DNA from: Rhyacophila brunnea
Taxonomy: Eukaryota > Arthropoda > Insecta > Trichoptera > Rhyacophilidae
Direction: 5' to 3'
Assembly (NCBI GenBank): GCA_022495005.1
Contig: JAGYXB010000668.1
Coordinates: forward strand, 176,923-240,922
DNA length: 64,000 nucleotides
A program made the position numbers and the translations under genes. Shown here piece by piece: positions 23,137 to 34,370 of the stretch. Every line of letters begins with the position of its first letter. Within the stretch, counting starts at the first letter, position 1. The notes under the pieces were generated by a model. That model saw only the letters and a program-made list of their open reading frames with translations, had not been told where the DNA came from and did no database searches.

Positions 23137-23305
23137 GCAGCATGGAAGAGTGAAGGGAGGCTGGTAAGATCCGCCATAAATAGTGCACATTCAACTTTGT
23201 TGGCTATACCTACGTATTTGTTTTTATTGAACATAACAGATTTATTTAGAGATGATATTGGTTAGTATTTAAAAATCAATTAAACCCTGCCCGAACCAAA
23301 CCGTA
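23137..23305 (+). repeat. hAT-like MITE, truncated copy
   Basis: The order GAAGGGAGGCTGGTAAGATC, then CGCCATAAATAGTGCACATT, then ACGTATTTGTTTTTATTGAA, then AATTAAACCCTGCC matches the left half of the complete copies at 29,451 and 57,985. The right arm is missing. Confidence 0.65.
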
Positions 23306-23309
23306 ATAG

Positions 23310-23443
23310 CTTTGGAAGATTGGTTTAGCAGAATATACGCTTATCCCAGTTTGGCATGATGTAACCCTACAGCGCGCAAGAAGTTCAGATAGTAATTTTG
23401 ATGTAAAACAAGAAAATGATGACTTGTTACTATTGAGGTTCAT
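23310..23443 (+). pseudogene. Relic of a ZNF-family first exon
   Basis: One frame reads TLIPVWHDVTLQ, then SDSNFDVKQENDD, and ends at TATTGAG followed by GTTCAT. The W-x-D-V motif followed by VKQEN, and the GAG/GT donor, match the first exons at 35,530 (QWIDV...VKQEN), 30,841 (WFDV...VKQE) and 54,738 (QWFEV...IKQEN). There is no start codon and the end is out of register, so it is a relic. Confidence 0.5.
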
Positions 23444-24120
23444 TTTGCTAGGTAGGTATAAAGCTTTGCATTTATTCACTGGACTCAAACATGAGTTATG
23501 CGCTTCCTTTGACGAGAGAAAAACTAGAAACACAAGAATAATCGTACGTTTGGGTACAATGAATTGTCTAGAAATTTTTCAGTTTTTATTATATTTTATT
23601 TTCTTAATTTGACATAAATTACAAACCATTAATTCACTAAATTTAGACATGTATAAATCAAATATCAACTCTGATACCTACTCTAGAGTAACATTATTAT
23701 ATCAAATATATTTACTACAAATTGTATTATATCAAAAACCACAAGCAAATTGTCATTAAAAAATTAAACATACGAATCAGTTTTTGATAACACTAAAATC
23801 ACTTAAATTATTGTCCCAAGTTTCATTTACAGATTGATGTTATAAGACTTTATCAGGCATGTCAGAAATTAAAATTAAATAGAGAAACTGATGTCAATAC
23901 AGTACTTCGTAAACTATTCTAGTAAAGATGCTGCAGCAAATTTCCCACTATCATTAAAAATTATTTACAAACAAATATCTGAATATTTTCTCCATCTCAC
24001 TGTTAAATGTCTGTTATATCCATCAGTTATAAATACAAGATTTAAAAACTATTAAACACATTCATATATAAATACTAGTTTTATTTTTGAAATAACGGTC
24101 CACGATATGTTTATCATATT
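23444..24120. other. AT-rich stretch, possibly decayed hAT interior
   Basis: No intact frame. The stretch runs up to a hAT-type terminus (GGTTAGGAAACACTG, reverse of CAGTGTTTCCTAACC) at about 24,147-24,161. A frame at 23,925-24,053 (AAANFPLSLKIIYKQ) could be a transposase scrap but is not identifiable. Confidence 0.35.
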
Positions 24121-24189
24121 TTCACCGGTCTGCAGATGTAGAAAGGTTAGGAAACACTGCTCCATAACATGATTTCGAGACTTACCAAC

Positions 24190-24440
24190 TTTTGGCAGTA
24201 AAGACTTGGAGTCCTTATGAGGTTTCCTTTAAGCTTGTTTTAGAGAGTGTTCAGAAGAAATTTCTTCGATATCTTTATTTTAACAGTTTATATTAACAAA
24301 CGAGTATTTCCCGACGAACTTTTCTTCAAGGCATGCTCGCATTTCATTTTCTCGAAGCTCGTACGTCACTTATGATCTTAAAGTATTTTTCCCTGCTCTC
24401 ACGTGGCATAGTTTCCAAAACTGCTAATAAAGTTTTTTCA
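24190..24440 (+). pseudogene. Jockey/CR1-like LINE fragment
   Basis: The plus strand encodes WSPYEVSFKLVLESVQKKFL continuing RYLYF. After stops it resumes RRTFLQGMLAFHFLEARTSL. These are the same landmarks (QKKFLRxLY, FLLGML, LExRR) as the LINE copies at 11,160-11,800 and 47,466-47,684, but diverged enough to be another subfamily. Confidence 0.7.
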
Positions 24441-24599
24441 CAATATTACTAAAAACACAAAAACCTGAGACGTGGCATTGCTGCTAGTGGCGCATTGTGA
24501 GTATATTGTATCGAATATTAAAATCGAAAATCACTGCACCCTATAAGCGCATGGACACGTGCATGGTTTCACTGACACCGATAGTGTGTATTTTAAATT

Positions 24600-25380
24600 A
24601 TCGCGCAAAAGTGCTGACTGTCTCGCCAATCAGTCTTCAAGCGTAAGTCGTTGTATGGTGTTATTTGATAGGTTGTGAAAAGTTGTTAACTTAAAAAATG
24701 TTCTGCGTGGTGTAGTTCATACTATTTCCGATAGGTGTGCCACTATCGTTCTACTGAGCACGCGCATCCGCTATGCAAGTTTAAATAATTACGTGTAAAT
24801 TGTAACGTAATTTATTCAAGTAACTTAGAATAAAAACGTTTGCACATTTCTAATGGCAACACTATGCCTCGGAAATTAATCGTTGTTAACATGGCAGACT
24901 GCACGGCATGCATCTTGAAGTTGGCAATTCTGGGCTGTGAGCTTAGAGCGCGTCGGTGCGGTTTCGGGACAGTCAATATCCGGAGTGGAACGAGGACAGT
25001 CCAGTTTTGAACGAGGTGCCGGGTTTCGGACGCCTGGTCGCCCCAAAATGGCGGACGCATTCAACTGGTATTTATTATATCACTTGTCTACAGGATTAGA
25101 TTCCTTATTCTTAACTTTGTAATAACTCCCCACAGAAACTCTAGCTTTGTTGTGTTAGGTGTGGCATTTGTTCAATTTAAATTGTAACTCTTTATTACTA
25201 TACTTTGGCGGTGGATCCGCATGTAACTTGTTGCTTCTACTTGTTTCAATAAATTTCATAGTGTCCATCTTGGAACGTATTTAAACGGTTTTATTATTTA
25301 ATTCTTGTCCTGATATGTCCCGTGTATTGAAATATGCCGTGGGAGGAATCTGGCCAAGTGGCGCCCTTTATACAATTATA
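24600..25380. other. Possible LTR remnant with TGGCGCCC primer-site-like end
   Basis: A GC-richer block (about 24,930-25,070) is followed by TTCAATAAATTTCATAGTG, a poly(A)-signal-like stretch. It ends with GGCCAAGTGGCGCCC at about 25,363, which resembles the tRNA-Lys primer-binding core TGGCGCCC found just inside many LTR elements. No gag or pol follows and no second LTR was found. A gene promoter region is an alternative. Confidence 0.3.
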
Positions 25381-25923
25381 CAATAATTAATTTGACATTC
25401 TTAACCCGAAGTACTTTAACCTGGAGGAACTATTTCGAACATACATCATGGTATTCACGACCCTCAGTTAAGTAGGTATTATTTCTTACAGAGATGGGGA
25501 TTTATATGCTATACCGCTGTCTATATTTTTTGATCAATGCATAGAACCTTGCAACTTCCAAGATATAACGTGTTTACGAGTGAATTTTATTATTAAGGCC
25601 GCAATTATACCTACTGTCAGCAGTATATCCATGCATGTGTAAACGGGGTATTAGTTAAAGTTGTCGTTGTCAAACTTTTGAAGAGTGTACTGCGGAAGAC
25701 TGTTTACAATAATATACTATTAAATATATTGTAACATCAATATGTAAAAATAAACACAAACCGTAAAGTTGACTTCGAATTATGACTTGAATAAGGTATA
25801 TATCGCCACTATGCTCTCTCTATTCGTCTTTAGAAGTGCTGATAGATAAAAGCTATCAGAATGTATAAACAAATGATTGGTTACGTTTTTTTTTGGCAAC
25901 TTCTTCTTTCTACGGCAACAAAT
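25381..25923. other. Downstream flank of ZNF-2, nothing recognised
   Basis: AT-rich sequence with no clear polyadenylation signal for the minus-strand gene and no other feature. Confidence 0.4.
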
Positions 25924-26945
25924 TCAGACATTCTCCATTTCACCAGTATGTGTCAGTTTGTGTGATTTCATATCTTGAGACCGTATACATGTATAAGAAC
26001 ACACATGGCATGAATGTGTTTTTTTATCGGTATGTCGCATTTTATGTAATTTTAAATTACCTAGTCGCGATGATTGATATGAACAAATACTGCATTTATA
26101 CGGTTTTTCACCAGAATGTATCATTTTGTGTATTCTTAAATGCTGAGACCTAGTACACGTAAAAGAACACACATCGCATTTATACGGTGTTTCTTGATTG
26201 TGTTTCATTTTATGTGATTTTAAGTGTTCCAATTGCCTGCAAGTGTAAGAACAGATATCACATTTCAATGGCTTTTCACCAGTATGTGTATTGTGTACTT
26301 TTAACCGGCGAGTCGTTGTGCACGTATACGAACATTCTTCACATTTAAATGGTTTATCATCAATGTGTCTCAATTTATGTGATTTTAAATCTTTATATTG
26401 TCTGCAACTATACGAGCACACGTCGCATTTGAATGGCTTTTCACCAGTATGTGTCATCTTGTGAATTTTCAATTGACATTTTTTTTACAGGTAAATGTGC
26501 ATACTTCACATGTAAATGGTTTTTCATCACTATGCATAATTAAATGCGTTTTTAATGTTTGAAGCGTTTTGCTCGTATATGTACACACATTGCATTTGTG
26601 TATTTTTTCATTAGTGTGTGTTGTTTTATGTCTTTTTAGACTAAAAGACTGCGAACATACATATGAGCATTCATCGCATTTAAATGGTTTTTCACCAGAA
26701 TGTTTCATTTTATGTGTTGTTAAATGTAGAGACGATTTGCATGTAAAAGTACACTCATCGCATTCAAGTTTTTTACTGGTACGAGACTTTTTATTTAACA
26801 TTTTTGGAGAATTTGTAAATAAGAATTCCCTTTTGATGTTTTCTTCGTCTATTGTTGGATCTGAAGACTGTATTAATATGCATTGGTTGCTTTGTAGTCT
26901 GCCACTTGTACCTTGACTTCCATCGAAACATCGTTGTGTAAGAAC
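25924..26945 (-). pseudogene. ZNF-2 exon 3: ten C2H2 fingers, frameshift in finger 4
   Basis: Acceptor TTTTTTCGTAG precedes VLTQRCFDGSQG and an acidic stretch with NIKRE (a psi-K-x-E site), then KKSRTSKKLECDEC. Ten C2H2 fingers follow, mostly with TGEKPFKCD-type linkers. Finger 4 (CEVCTFTCKK...CQLKIHKMTH) is broken by a missing base in a run of eight A at about 26,479-26,486. The remaining frame is open to MENV-stop at 25,924. Finger 6 has an unusual H-x2-H ending (HNTH). The product would be a nuclear DNA-binding protein. A homopolymer error in the assembly is a real alternative to a true frameshift. The exon joins exons at 28,361-28,495 and 30,593-30,841. Confidence 0.9.
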
Positions 26946-27627
26946 CTACGAAAAAATAAACACATTCGTCCATTGTTATTAATTAATTAATATACCTTTC
27001 TACTATGAAGAATGTGTTTCCTGATTCCTGAATTTGACTGATTGAAATCTACTGTGACTTTATATAAAGAGTATAGACGTATCTTCAAAATTCCTAGGAC
27101 TGACCGGGTTATGGTATTAATGTCGAAGCAAAAATCAAATAGAAAGGAATAAGTTCTGTGTGGTATCAAAAAAAAAACTAACTTGGCCATATTATGGGGA
27201 CAAAATTACAATAATCCACAAATTGTCATCCAAGAAAAGATTAACATATTAAGCATAGCAAGCGGCGAAGAAATTTTCCTATAAATAAATCATTTTTATA
27301 TCAGAAACCACTATATGCAAAATATTTGTGTTTGAAATAGGTATATACATGCAATATTACATAGCAAATGCCAAAAATAATATAATAATTATTATTATTA
27401 TATTCTTTTTGGTTTTTTGCTGTGATTTATTGTGGTTTCTAATTATTATATAAACTACTGTTAAAATATGCTATTTTTTAGGAGGTTCCGAAATGTAGGT
27501 ACCTGTTAGTAAAATATATCTAATATTCAATTGATCGAATCTGGGGTTTTATTACCGTTAAAACAGACTTTTTCTTAATATAAACCCTTCGATGTCAATG
27601 TGTATAGTAAACAATAGATCAGTGATA
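26946..27627. other. ZNF-2 intron 2, 3' part
   Basis: AT-rich intron sequence without further recognisable features. Confidence 0.6.
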
Positions 27628-28118
27628 AATAACTCAATCCATGTCAGAATATTGATCGACGATATTAAATAAATGTTACCTACATTAGAAATTCTCTAAT
27701 TATATCCATTTGCCGGAGTGTCCAATTATTGTCAATTCAGTAAATAGCTTACTGCAGATTGTTTCCGCGATATCCATTTTTCCACATAGTCATCTTTATC
27801 CGACGACGCAAACTCCATAATATAGTAGCTAACTCAATTACTATAACTATTTCTTAAATATTCTTTTCAAGATATTATTTTGATTGTGAGTACAATAAAC
27901 AGCGAATCATAATTCATTGGACATGTCACTCGAATATAAGTTCCGGTCTGCTAGTATCTGTCTTAGAATCGCTCCGCACAACATCTTATCTACCGAGATC
28001 GGACCTCAGAACAGTATAATACGTATTGTAACATAAAAACTGTTACATACTCTCTTACCGACTGTTTACTGTGCAAGTAAAACTCGCTCCTCCATCCATT
28101 GAACCACCAAATTTCGAC
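27628..28118. repeat. Copy 1 of a foldback repeat family in ZNF-2 intron 2
   Basis: ACTCAATCC...GATCGACGATATTAAATA (27,628-27,668) and CCGGAGTGTCCAATTATT...AGCTTACTGCA (27,713-27,757) recur in direct orientation at 28,799 and 28,879. The segment 28,043-28,118 (TACCGACTGTTTA, then AAAACTCGCTCCTC, then CCACCAAAT) recurs inverted at about 28,966-29,045. The copy is rearranged and lacks a clear right end. Confidence 0.7.
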
Positions 28119-28360
28119 TTCTCGTCTCTCCTTATGACGACCTCTTCATCCACAACACCATGACTCCCACAGTGGTGACTCCCCACAGATACATCATGAG
28201 AATGCAGAGACAAATTTGCTTCTTGTGCACCAATTAGGAACGGCTATTGTGATTATTATTACGGTTACTATGCTCCACTTACTTAAATCACTTTTATTCA
28301 TTACTCTGCTCTGACTATGACCACGTGGCAAAGCTATCTTACCTATGCGTATGTTTATAC

Positions 28361-28495
28361 CTGTAAATCCTTCGGCAGCATTGGGGCATTCGAGCATTGG
28401 CTGGGTTCTTCAAATGATTGACAGTTATTATCGACTGCTTGTGTACGCAGAGGATCGGTTTCAGATATCAGTTCGACGTCAGGTTTGATGTCAAT
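28361..28495 (-). CDS. ZNF-2 exon 2
   Basis: The acceptor is TTTTTTTTAG and the donor CAG/GTATAAAC. The 135-nt exon is open in phase 0 and gives 45 residues, IDIKPDVELISETD... to ...MLPKDLQ. It is acidic and serine/proline-bearing, with IKPD resembling a SUMO acceptor site. It lines up with exon 2 of ZNF-3 (...NPQPGSSYRQ...DQ/GTACGT) and of ZNF-5 (...EPQPGCSYSN...HQ/GTAAGT) by position, length, phase and a shared P-Q/S-x-x-C/S-S pattern near the end. The function of this linker region is unknown. Confidence 0.85.
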
Positions 28496-28878
28496 CTAAA
28501 AAAAACATGTAAGTAGGTATATAAATTTCTTATTTAAACTTTTACAATGCATACCAAAATGAAGTTGATTTGTGACTTCTTTAAGACAAATCTCACCGGT
28601 AAACAGCCTCAAATTTTCAGCACTACCATGTGATCGATTGATCGAATCATAGATTGCCTGTTGGAGGGAAGTGACAACTTTGTAACAAAATCAAAATAAA
28701 TAATAGGGAGGGACCAATGCGGGGATAGACAGATCATGTGTTACATAGGTGCAGTAAATTATAAAGGGCAGCAAATTCAGTAATAAATTTATGGGGATAA
28801 ACAACTCAATCCGTGTCAGCATAATGATCGGCGATATTAAATACAACACCGCAATTACACATTCTTTAATATCCATTT

Positions 28879-29212
28879 CCCGTAGTGTCCAATTATGGTA
28901 AAATCAGTAAATAGCTTAATGCAATCCACTGTGGATGTTCATCGTATGGTGTTGTGGATAAAAAAGTCGCGATTTGGTGGTTGTTCCGATGAATAGAGGA
29001 GCGAGTTTTATATGAAGCATAAACAGTCGGTACGAGAGTATGTCATAGTAGTTAAGTTATAATACTTATGTTACGATTCCAAGGTCCGAGTCATGGTAGA
29101 ATGAGATGTTGCACGGAGCGATACAGACTGAGATACTTAATAATATTTGGGAAGTAATTATTATAATTGCAGTAAGCTATTCACTGAGTTTGCCATAATT
29201 GGACGTTACGGG
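28879..29212. repeat. Foldback MITE (copy 2) in ZNF-2 intron 1
   Basis: CCCGTAGTGTCCAATTATGG, then TCAGTAAATAGCTTA at 28,879-28,924, is mirrored at 29,169-29,212 (GCAGTAAGCTATTC...GGACGTTACGGG). The 334-bp element has ends of about 45 bp and a unique centre that is inverted relative to copy 1 at 28,043-28,118. Confidence 0.8.
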
Positions 29213-29278
29213 TAAGTAAGTTTGTTTGAGAGTAAGTTTGTTAGAAATACTCCAATCTTCAGTGGATGATGGGTACGT

Positions 29279-29299
29279 TTTTTTTTTTTTTTTTTTTTA
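29279..29299. repeat. Poly(T) tract
   Basis: About 20 consecutive T. No attached retroelement could be recognised on the minus strand. Confidence 0.9.
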
Positions 29300-29450
29300 A
29301 TATTTTTGTTGAATATGTCAGTTTAAAATAGGTAATAAAATAAGTAGGTGAACTTAACAATATTGTGTAACATTTGAGACTTGAAATGAAAAGCATTCGA
29401 AGACTACCTCAGGGCGTCAGTTTAACCAGTTTAACAATGTTATAATATAC

Positions 29451-30045
29451 CAGTGGCGAAGGGTGGAGGTAGGCTGTTAAGATCCGACATAAAAAATGCA
29501 CACTAAACTTTGTCAGTCATACGCATTTGTTTTTATTGAATTGAGACTACAATTTACAGATGATGGTTAGTTTTTAAAAATCAATTAAGCCCGGCCAAAG
29601 CAAACCTTAACAGCGTTCGTATGTTATGGGTGGTCCGACAAAATAGTGCAGACTTTTTCATTCTTTCTTATTTGTTTTCGTTGGATTAAGAATACTTCAT
29701 ATTATTACGTATGATGTTGGTTAGTTTTTTTAAAATTCATTAAGCCTTGCCAACCAAACCACCATAAAAAATAATATTCCATCTATAAAATATCCAAAAT
29801 TATGTACATAAGATTTAATGGCATAGTTTTAGATATTTTATAGATAGAGGAATATTTTTTCAGTATTATCTAGTATGGCTTAGTTTCGCAGGGTTTAATT
29901 GAATTTAAAAAAAACTAACCATCATCAGTCTTCACCTGTAAATTTTAGTCTTAGTTCAATGAAAACAAATACGTATGACTGGAAAAGTTTAGTGTGCCCT
30001 ATTTATGGCGGATCTTAACAGCCTACCAGTCCACCTTCGCCATTG
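29451..30045. repeat. Complete hAT-like foldback MITE with 8-bp duplication
   Basis: It starts CAGTGGCGAAGGGTGGAGG and ends ...CCACCTTCGCCATTG, its inverse. The arms are about 200 bp long (AAGATCCG..., GTGCACAC..., CGCATTTG...). Flanks TAATATAC (29,443-29,450) and TAATATAT (30,046-30,053) form an 8-bp duplication with one change. The 8-bp size and CAGTGGCG start are hAT hallmarks. It sits in ZNF-2 intron 1. Confidence 0.9.
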
Positions 30046-30133
30046 TAATATATAAATATTATACCAATATACTACTATATAACACCAAAATAGGCCGTGA
30101 ATCCCAATGGTAGCTATGTAGTTTGTAATATAA

Positions 30134-30257
30134 ATGAAACAATCACAAACAGCCAGGCTTTGTGAAAATTACATCAAATATATTGTGACCTCACCGAGTC
30201 GATACCGGAACCCCCGGATGAAAGGTCAGTGGGCTAAGTACTGGACCACGTGGCCAC
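30134..30257 (-). repeat. Decayed SINE copy in ZNF-2 intron 1
   Basis: The order AACAATCACAAACAGCCAGG, then TATTGTGACCTCACCGAGTC, then CCCCCGGATGAAAGGTCAG, then GACCACGTGGCC parallels the SINE at 6,182-6,369, same orientation. The B-box region is partly preserved (GTCGATACCGG on the plus strand). Confidence 0.7.
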
Positions 30258-30592
30258 CTCCGTAGTATTGAAATAAATTCGATAAAGAATACGCCACCGG
30301 AAAATATTTACAATATAATATCAATATGTAGACATCACGGGAGATGTCATTTTGCAAAGAGAACTTTACTATAGAATTCTGGCATAATGACACGACTGGA
30401 ATTCATGTAGGCACCGTGTGGTGTCAATATGCTTCACATAAGTATTGGACACGGCAGAAGAAGAAAATACGTTATAATAAATATGATAGGTACCTACACA
30501 AACTCGCAAACACTTGAAACCCATAAAAACGTTGCAATGTAGTAGGTAGGTACCAACAGTTAGAAAACCATACTGTGAAAACAAAAACAAAC

Positions 30593-30841
30593 CTCGAAAC
30601 TGCAATTAGATTCATTTAGAGTTTCTTGTTTGACACACGTATGGCCATCTTGGTTATTTGAAGGTTGTATTGGTACATCAAACCAGGCCAGATCCGGCAT
30701 TCCGTCTGTGCTAGATTCACCTTCACCTGGTTCGCTTTTTATGTCCACTCCACTGGTCAATGGAACATCAAACCAAATGAGACTCGGCATTTGTCTTTCT
30801 GCACCACATTTTTCTTCATTTGGTTCACGGTTTATATCCAT
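30593..30841 (-). CDS. ZNF-2 exon 1 (start codon exon)
   Basis: ATG at 30,841 opens MDINREPNEEKCGAERQ and the exon runs 83 codons to NCSFE, with donor GAG/GTTTGT. It carries a tandemly repeated motif, MPSLIWFDVPLT and MPDLAWFDVPIQ, separated by GVDIKSEPGEG. It ends with CVKQETLNES. IKSE and VKQE are psi-K-x-E SUMO-type sites. The relic exon at 62,250 starts with the related MDVKRECNMEE. The promoter lies to the right of 30,841 but no TATA or initiator element can be assigned. Joined to exons 2 and 3, it gives a complete gene model on the minus strand. Confidence 0.85.
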
Positions 30842-32416
30842 TTTTCGTGTTTACTTACTTTATTATATAATCTATTATAATAGGTACGCATCAAGAAATA
30901 CAAATATTGACAGCTAAGTTAATATTATAAAATTCAGTATTGCCAGTATTGAAAATATTAATTACCTTATTTCGTTATATAAAGGTTGTTTTTATATAAT
31001 AATGTCTTGATATAAACACACTATCGCTTGCTTTTGTGTTGTAAAAAAACATAGCGGATATTGTTATTGTATTTTACAAAGATTTCAGATGTTATTCGGC
31101 TAAAAAAGTGTTTTTAAAGGAAGAATACAAAGGAGTAACAGCATTTCGGAACAATATATTGATATTATTATTTATACATTGATAGTTTTTCCTAAAACAT
31201 ATGTTACAATAACAATTATGTCAAACGTCAAATGTTTACTCTCCAATGCCATGTGCCAGGGCCGCACTCGTAATATTATTTTGAACCCAAAATATAAGAT
31301 TTGTTTTTCAAAGTAAAAAATATTAGTACTAGTTAATGACATTCATTATTTAGATAAATTTATAATAGTTTTCAGAGTTAAATATATTTTCCCCTGCACT
31401 AAAGTGGAGGCATTCGTATGCATCCAAAATTAAAAATATATATATATATATATGCAGGGCTTCTCTGATAATAATATTATGTTAAATAGATAAAATATTG
31501 CAATTAACTATATAATCAAATTTTCAACATACCTACCTGTATTTTGTGTCTAATAGGTTAATATAAACAAGTAATTTTATACACAATATGTCAAAAACGA
31601 ACCCATGTTATATTTTTATTTCATAAAATATTTTCAAAATACACATGTGTAAATAGGTAGGTAATATAATAAACTTTTTTTTTGTTTGTAGTTAACTGTA
31701 ATTATTTGTGTTTTTTATTTAACCGTTTTATCTAAACAATAATGCTACCTATGTTATTTTATATAGAACAATATGTAAAAACAAGACCATATTTCTTATT
31801 CCAATATTTAACCATTGATTTGTGTATAATTTTTCATAATATTATTGTGTTTTTTGTGTTATTAAAAATAAAATACTTATATCCATTTGCATTATTTTTT
31901 CTTACCCTGAATCCTAATAAAGTTTTTATTGCGGGAACTTTTTATAATGAAAATACGTTTATCATAAATTGGTTGTAAGTTTGTGTTGATAAAAAAAAAT
32001 ACTCAGTGGGGCGTTTTTATGTCCGAGTATGGCCCATTTGTAGCAAAGTGTACCTAATTTCAGAGAAATAGAACTTTCTCTCACAAAACGAGTACACACT
32101 GATATTTGTGTGCTACCTCTGGGGAGGAGTCCAATCTCTTTGGAACCTACCTATTTTATAAATATCTAGAAACCTGACTTACATAGAGAAAATGTTGCAT
32201 TATATTATTCGACCTTTTCTCAATGTTATAATATAGGTAGGTAGGGTACCTAAATCAAATATTATTTTATGTGTATTCACGGTATCCAGAGTAAGAAACG
32301 GGTTTTTCGACATATATATTGTGACCGATCGTCATAGAGTGTATTTGAAGCATAAGGTAGGTATAGGGCCAAAATAAATATTATTATATTAAAGAATGGA
32401 AACCAAACCCAACCTA
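30842..32416. other. Intergenic between ZNF-2 start and a DNA transposon
   Basis: Very AT-rich, with a (TA)n microsatellite at about 31,438-31,452. No gene is seen. Confidence 0.5.
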
Positions 32417-32934
32417 ACCTCAGTGATCAGATGACAAAACCTGATAACTTGACTTTTTGACGAAATTGAGTTATCACCATATTCAGATTCCTCTCGTTGA
32501 GATCTATAAGATGGCAAAACCCAATATATCGTAGACCCACTAGTATTGGAGTTATGAGCGTTGGCATTTTGTTATATCCCCAAAATGTTGATTTTCGAAA
32601 GTTCCAATACTGTGATTTTGCCATCCGATATTTTGTTTGCTAACATCATGGTAGGTATTATAAGATGGCTAAGATGACAAGATGGTTGGAACTAACGAAT
32701 AACGAAGAAACAGTAGGATAAAGAAAACCCTAATAAATCTATTAGAGGAATACTCTCATAGGTAACGTAGTTTTAAAAATACCTACCTCTCTCTATATAC
32801 CTTTAGGTGCAAATAATGATCCGGAAGTCGGTGTAAGAATTAATTTTCCAGAAAAATCCGTCAAATCTGATCCTCAAATATGTCAGTTAGTGATGCTGAA
32901 TTAACAGATACTACAACAATTCATTCTGACAAAT

Positions 32935-34370
32935 TCATCGCCAGATGGCTTTCATGGACAAGATTTAAGAGGAAGATATCCACAAAAAAACAAATTGGTT
33001 GATGAACGAGTCCAGATCGAGGCATTTACAAGAAAGCGTCCAAAACACGAGAGCCATTACTCCTGTGAAGATATTCCTATTTAAATATGCTTTCCAAGTC
33101 ATTAAAATATTAAAATTATGTAATGGTGAATATAAAACAATGAAGTTGGAAAATGGAAGTGTGAAAACTGTATATTATGATGTATTTAACAAAACGGGTT
33201 TCAAATTCAATAAATCTTATTTAGATACATAAGGCGATGAATATATTACATGTAAACGTTATATATCTATCAAAGAGGCTAGGAATTAAATCTCCAAATA
33301 ACACAATGCACATTTCATTGATGCACATACAGGTTATTACAGTAAACCAGGAGATAAAACTACAGCTAAGGAAAATATATCAAACCAACTAGTTATAGTT
33401 GTTTACAACAGATTCTACCATGTCTGCTATTATCCACAAATATTGTGTACTATAAAAGATTATTGTTTATGTACAATTTAACTATTAGAGAATGTTCTCT
33501 CAAGAATTCTCCGAAGGTTATAATGTGGTACGAGTCAACCGGTGGAGAGGTTCTAAAGACATCGCATCATGTGAATACGTGTATTAATTAAGGCTCTAAG
33601 TACCAAAAAGTAGTATTGCCTGTAGATACAAAATACCGAGTCATTGCAGTAAAATTTCATGAAGCAGACCTTTTGAAAAATGTGGTTTTACAGTGTGAAG
33701 CAATCACGACAGCTTCTATAATTTTAGGTATTAGGAACTCGCAAGTGTCAACACACCATCGTCAGCCATTTTATATTGAATGAAGTTGACCACTGTAGTG
33801 CTATTTACACCATTATAAATAAAACAGGCCAACGGACTTACAACGTCGACAGGTTTAAATATTTTACTGTATTTTTTTGACTTGCTTGAGGCACTTAGAC
33901 CATAGCTGAAGTTATTGGCGTTAGTATGTAGAACACTTTTCTATAAAAATGTCAGTTTTTTTGTTTTTGGTACTTAGAGCCTTAATTAATACACGTATTC
34001 ATGTGTATTTCAGAAAATCATGAATCCTTCACCTGAAATCAAACACGTTGTCACATACTCAGATGCTGCAGAAGGACAGAACAGAAATATTAATGTGGCA
34101 TATATGTTTACTTATGCATTATAAAAAATACCTCGATGAAGAAGCTGATTGACCAAAAATTTCTTCTATCCTATCATACTAGACTCGATTGGGATAGTGA
34201 CCATTCAAGAATAGAGATAGCAAAAAAAGGTTGACGACAAGAACTTAAAAAATATGGTACTCCGGGATTGATTCCAATTTAAGAGTTGCCATAGATCGGA
34301 AGCCGTTTGAAGTGATAAATATGTCCCAAAATATTTTTTTGCTTTTTCTAACTACTTACAAATTCACAAA
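32935..34370 (+). pseudogene. Decayed DDE-like transposase (GQNRN family)
   Basis: Plus-strand pieces in order are GFHGQDLRGRYPQKNKLVDE with RVQIEAFTRKRPKHESHYS (32,946-33,064), VNRWRGSKDIASC (about 33,530-33,570), IKHVVTYSDAAEGQNRNINV (34,038-34,100), DQKFLLSYHTRLDWDSDHSR with IEIAKK (34,151-34,231), and VAIDRKPFEVINM (about 34,294-34,333). The spaced D residues with GQNRN and the H-T-R-x-D...DHSxIE pattern are what I recall from a large uncharacterised insect/cnidarian transposase family. Many stops, frameshifts and a MITE insertion (33,574-33,999) interrupt it. Superfamily naming (Sola-like) is inference from the 4-bp duplication. Confidence 0.7.
33574..33999. repeat. 426-bp MITE, 36-bp inverted ends, CATGTG duplication
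   Basis: AATACGTGTATTAATTAAGG, continuing CTCTAAGTACCAAAAA, is mirrored exactly at 33,964-33,999. CATGTG flanks both sides (33,568-33,573 and 34,000-34,005). Removing the element rejoins the transposase piece ending KDIASC with the one beginning near 34,006, which confirms it is a clean later insertion. Confidence 0.9.
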
